Source: an uncultured Verrucomicrobiota bacterium
GTDB lineage: Bacteria > Verrucomicrobiota > Kiritimatiellia > CAIQIC01 > Lenti-01
Length of the DNA stretch: 34,663 bases
Direction: 5' to 3'
Assembly: GCA_938003985.1 (NCBI GenBank)
Contig: CALKWZ010000079.1
Span: 1-34,663, forward strand
Below are positions 32,248 through 34,663 of this stretch, in pieces (within the stretch, counting starts at the first letter, position 1; each line of letters opens with the position of its first letter). Made by a program: the position numbers and the translations under genes. The notes beneath the pieces are model-generated. The model saw nothing but the letters and a program-made list of their open reading frames with translations. It had not been told where the DNA came from and ran no database searches.

Positions 32248-34663
32248 ATGAACAGGAGCGGGTGGGCCAGGGTGGGCGGGGCTTGGTCGACGAAGACGTG
32301 GCTGGCCGTCGCCTGGCTGGCGTGCGGAGGCGGCGCGGCGTTCGCGCAGATGTCCGAATCGTTCGAATACGGCGTACCGCCGCCGGGATGGACGAAGACC
32401 AATCTGCTGGGCGGCAGCGGCTGGTACCAGCTGCCCGTCGGCGTCATGCCCCTGCCGGGGTGGGGCAACGGCACCAGTTCGGTGCCGGCGACGGCGAACG
32501 CGGGGACGCACAACGCGTATTGCTCGTGGAACACGGGCGGCGGCGCCTCCGAGGGCTACCACAACGACCAGTGGCTGATCTCGCCGCGGCTGACGGGGCT
32601 GACGGCGACGTCCACGGTGAGCTACTGGCTGCGGTTCAATTTCACGAACTTCCCGGACACGGTGTATTTCCGCGTGTCCACCAACGGGCCGGCGCCGGCC
32701 AATTTCACCTTCGTGCCGCTGACCAACGTGTTTGCGCGGGCGTCGCATCCCAACCAGTTTCCGCCGTGGAGCAACCACGTGGTGAACGTCGGCGCGCTGG
32801 GCATTCCGGCGGGGACGCCGATCTGGATCGCGATCCAGGAATACGAATGGGACAACACCTGGAACGGGGCGGCGGTGCAGCTGGACGTGATCAACAGCGA
32901 TCTGACGGCGCCGCCGGAGGCGCGCGTCGGCCCGACGTCGCTGACGTTCACGGCCTACTACGAGGGCAGCGATCCGGCGCCCCAGACGTTCGCGCTGCAG
33001 GGCGTCGGCAGCAGCGGGATGGGGTATGCCAGCGCCGTGACGTTCGGGGCGGGGCCGACGGATTGGCTGACCGTCGGCGGGCCCGCGTCCGGGACGCTTG
33101 GCTTCCAGGGAAGCCAGACCTACACGGCGGCGGTTTCGGTGGCGGGGCTCGATTTGGGCACGTACGTCGCGACCAACGTGTTCAACGTGCCGGGGGCGAC
33201 CAACAATCCGTTGCGGGTGCCGATCACGCTGAACGTGATCCGGCGGCCGCAGGCCATCGCGTTTCCGAATCCGGGGCCGCAATTCACGACGAACCAGGTG
33301 GGGTTGGCGGGGACGGCGTCGTCGGGGTTGCCGGTGACGTTCAGCGTCTTTTCGGGTCCCGGCAGCATCGTCGGCGCCACGAACCTGAGTTTCACGGGGC
33401 CGGGCACGGTGCGCGTGGTGGCGTGGCAGCTGGGCAACGTCTACTACGACGTCGCGCCGTGCGTCACGCAGTCCATGGTCGTGACGAAGCCCAGCGCGAC
33501 CATCCTCATCACCAACCTGAGCCACGTGTACGACGGCGCGCCGCACGGGGCGACGGTGACGACGGTGCCGGAGGGGCTGGCGGTCGACACGACGTACAAC
33601 GGCGGCGCCGCGCTGCCGGTGGCCATCGGCAGCTATGCGGTGACGTGCACGGTCAACGACGTTCTCTACGGCGGGACGGCGACGGCCACGTACACGATCA
33701 CGCGGATGGTGCAGACGGTGGACTTCCCGGATCCGGGGGCGCAGTGGACGACGAGCGTGGTCGGGCTGGCGGCCACGGCCAGCTCCGGGCTGCCGGTGAC
33801 CTTCGCCGTCGCTTCGGGGCCGGGGACGATCGGCGGCGGCACCAACCTGAGCTTCACGGGGGCGGGCACGGTGAGCGTGGTGGCCACGCAGGCCGGCGAC
33901 GCGGACTGGCTGCCGGCGGCGGCGACGAATGACCTCGCCGTTTCCAAGGTCGCCGCGACGGTGGCGCTGGGGAGCCTGAGCCAGACCTACGACGGGACGG
34001 CGAAAAGCGCGACGGCCACGACGGTGCCGGCCGGGCTGGCGGTGGAGTTCACCTACGACGGTTCCGGAACCGCGCCGACGGCGGCCGGCAGCTATGCCGT
34101 GACGGGCACGATCAACGACGCGATCTACCACGGCACGGACGCGGGCACGCTCGCGATCGCCAAGGCGGCGGCGACGGTGACGCTGACCAACCTGGACCAG
34201 GCCTACGACGGCGCGCCGAAATTCGCCGCCGCGACGACGGTGCCGGCGGGACTGGCGGTGGAGTTCACCTACGACGGAAGCACGAACGCGCCGACGGCGC
34301 GGGGCGGCTACGCGGTGACCGGCACCGTGAACGACGTGAACTGGCATGGCTCGGCCACGGGCATGCTGCTCATCGGCATGGGCTCGGCGACGGTGACGCT
34401 GGGCGATCTGGAACAGGGCTACGACGGGACGCCGAAGAGCGCGACGGCGACGACGGTGCCGGCGGGGCTGGCGGTGGACCTCACCTACGACGGCGCGAGC
34501 GACGCGCCGGTCGCCGTGGGCAGCTACGCGGTGACGGGCACGGTGAACGATGCGGACTGGCTGGGCTCGGCCACGGGCACGCTCGTCATCGGCAAGGGGA
34601 CGGCGACCGTGACGCTGGGGAGCCTGAATCCGACCTACGACGGGACGGCGAAGAGCGCGACGG
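32248..34663 (+). CDS. Secreted repeat adhesin with MBG-type domains (5' part, runs off the window)
   Basis: The frame is open from the ATG at 32248 (AAGGAG seven bases upstream) to the window end, 805 codons. A signal peptide (MNRSGWARVGGAWSTKTWLA to GGAAFAQ) is followed by a domain like the cleaved-adhesin/MAM-like sandwich (SESFEYGVPPPGW, then GYHNDQWLISPRLTGLTATS). Next comes a BACON-like domain (VGPTSLTFTAYYEGSDPAPQ), an Ig-like module (33240s-33492), an MBG-type repeat (33493-33708), another Ig-like module, and 72-residue MBG-type repeats from 33952 on. The repeats show YDGTAKSATATTVPAGLAV and GSYAVTGTVND. It looks like a large surface or secreted adhesin. An in-frame ATG at 32167 would spoil the signal peptide. 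Confidence 0.88.
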   Translation, partial: MNRSGWARVGGAWSTKTWLAVAWLACGGGAAFAQMSESFEYGVPPPGWTKTNLLGGSGWYQLPVGVMPLPGWGNGTSSVPATANAGTHNAYCSWNTGGGASEGYHNDQWLISPRLTGLTATSTVSYWLRFNFTNFPDTVYFRVSTNGPAPANFTFVPLTNVFARASHPNQFPPWSNHVVNVGALGIPAGTPIWIAIQEYEWDNTWNGAAVQLDVINSDLTAPPEARVGPTSLTFTAYYEGSDPAPQTFALQGVGSSGMGYASAVTFGAGPTDWLTVGGPASGTLGFQGSQTYTAAVSVAGLDLGTYVATNVFNVPGATNNPLRVPITLNVIRRPQAIAFPNPGPQFTTNQVGLAGTASSGLPVTFSVFSGPGSIVGATNLSFTGPGTVRVVAWQLGNVYYDVAPCVTQSMVVTKPSATILITNLSHVYDGAPHGATVTTVPEGLAVDTTYNGGAALPVAIGSYAVTCTVNDVLYGGTATATYTITRMVQTVDFPDPGAQWTTSVVGLAATASSGLPVTFAVASGPGTIGGGTNLSFTGAGTVSVVATQAGDADWLPAAATNDLAVSKVAATVALGSLSQTYDGTAKSATATTVPAGLAVEFTYDGSGTAPTAAGSYAVTGTINDAIYHGTDAGTLAIAKAAATVTLTNLDQAYDGAPKFAAATTVPAGLAVEFTYDGSTNAPTARGGYAVTGTVNDVNWHGSATGMLLIGMGSATVTLGDLEQGYDGTPKSATATTVPAGLAVDLTYDGASDAPVAVGSYAVTGTVNDADWLGSATGTLVIGKGTATVTLGSLNPTYDGTAKSAT
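33493..34663 (+). repeat. 216-bp coding tandem repeats (MBG-type modules)
   Basis: Units of exactly 216 bp (72 codons) start at 33952, 34168, 34384 and 34600 (the last cut off). An older copy at 33493-33708 is separated from them by a 243-bp Ig-like module. The ACGGTGCCGG landmark recurs at 34021, 34237 and 34453. Near-identity of stretches such as GACGGTGCCGGCGGGGCTGG shows recent duplication, so copy number may vary between strains and assemblies. Confidence 0.9.

Noticed and set aside
32133..33932. A 599-codon open frame over the adhesin gene
   Set aside because: It is in a different frame from the adhesin, Arg/Gly-rich and lacks a signal peptide; the true frame starts at 32248 with a signal peptide and repeat domains.

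Overview
The window is GC-rich bacterial DNA built around one long ribosomal-protein gene cluster on the + strand. The gene order is fusA-S10-L3-L4-L23-L2-S19-(non-ribosomal gene)-L22-S3-L16-L29-S17-L14-L24-L5-S14-S8-L6-L18-S5-L15-secY-adk-map-infA-L36-S13-S11-S4-rpoA-L17. Several traits fit the Planctomycetota-Verrucomicrobiota-Chlamydiota group, with Kiritimatiellota or Lentisphaerota my best guess. These are the missing L30 gene, Ala/Lys-rich tails on S11, S13 and L17, a YfbK-type VWA protein with an ECF sigma factor, and a secreted adhesin with BACON-like and MBG-type domains. This placement is inference; no rRNA gene is present to settle it.

Layout. Positions 1-122 hold the last 22 codons of a + strand gene and its terminator. 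Positions 123-689 hold three copies of an ACGTA palindrome and otherwise no gene. Positions 690-4243 (- strand) carry an MmeI-like type IIL restriction-modification enzyme and an overlapping DUF3800 gene, which separate fusA from whatever lies upstream. Positions 4577-22422 are the translation, secretion and transcription cluster, ending in a strong terminator. Positions 22494-27177 (- strand) encode an O6-alkylguanine-DNA alkyltransferase, a diacylglycerol-kinase-like lipid kinase, a small lipoprotein, a VWA membrane protein and an ECF sigma factor. Positions 27307-30999 (+) encode a secreted protein alternating beta-sandwich and ankyrin blocks. A second palindrome cluster follows at 31016-31096, then an EFR1-type flavodoxin/ferredoxin protein (31124-32113), then a repeat-rich secreted adhesin that runs off the end.

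The observations I rate most unusual are four. First, a membrane-anchored coiled-coil gene sits inside the S10 operon between S19 and L22. Second, the ACGT-N3-ACGT palindrome arrays occur at two loci about 31 kb apart. Third, a hairpin covers the ribosome binding site of the restriction-modification gene. Fourth, a consensus-like promoter lies in an AT-rich patch inside fusA, where it could drive the S10 operon. All GC figures come from hand counting and all family assignments from reading motifs; no database search was possible.
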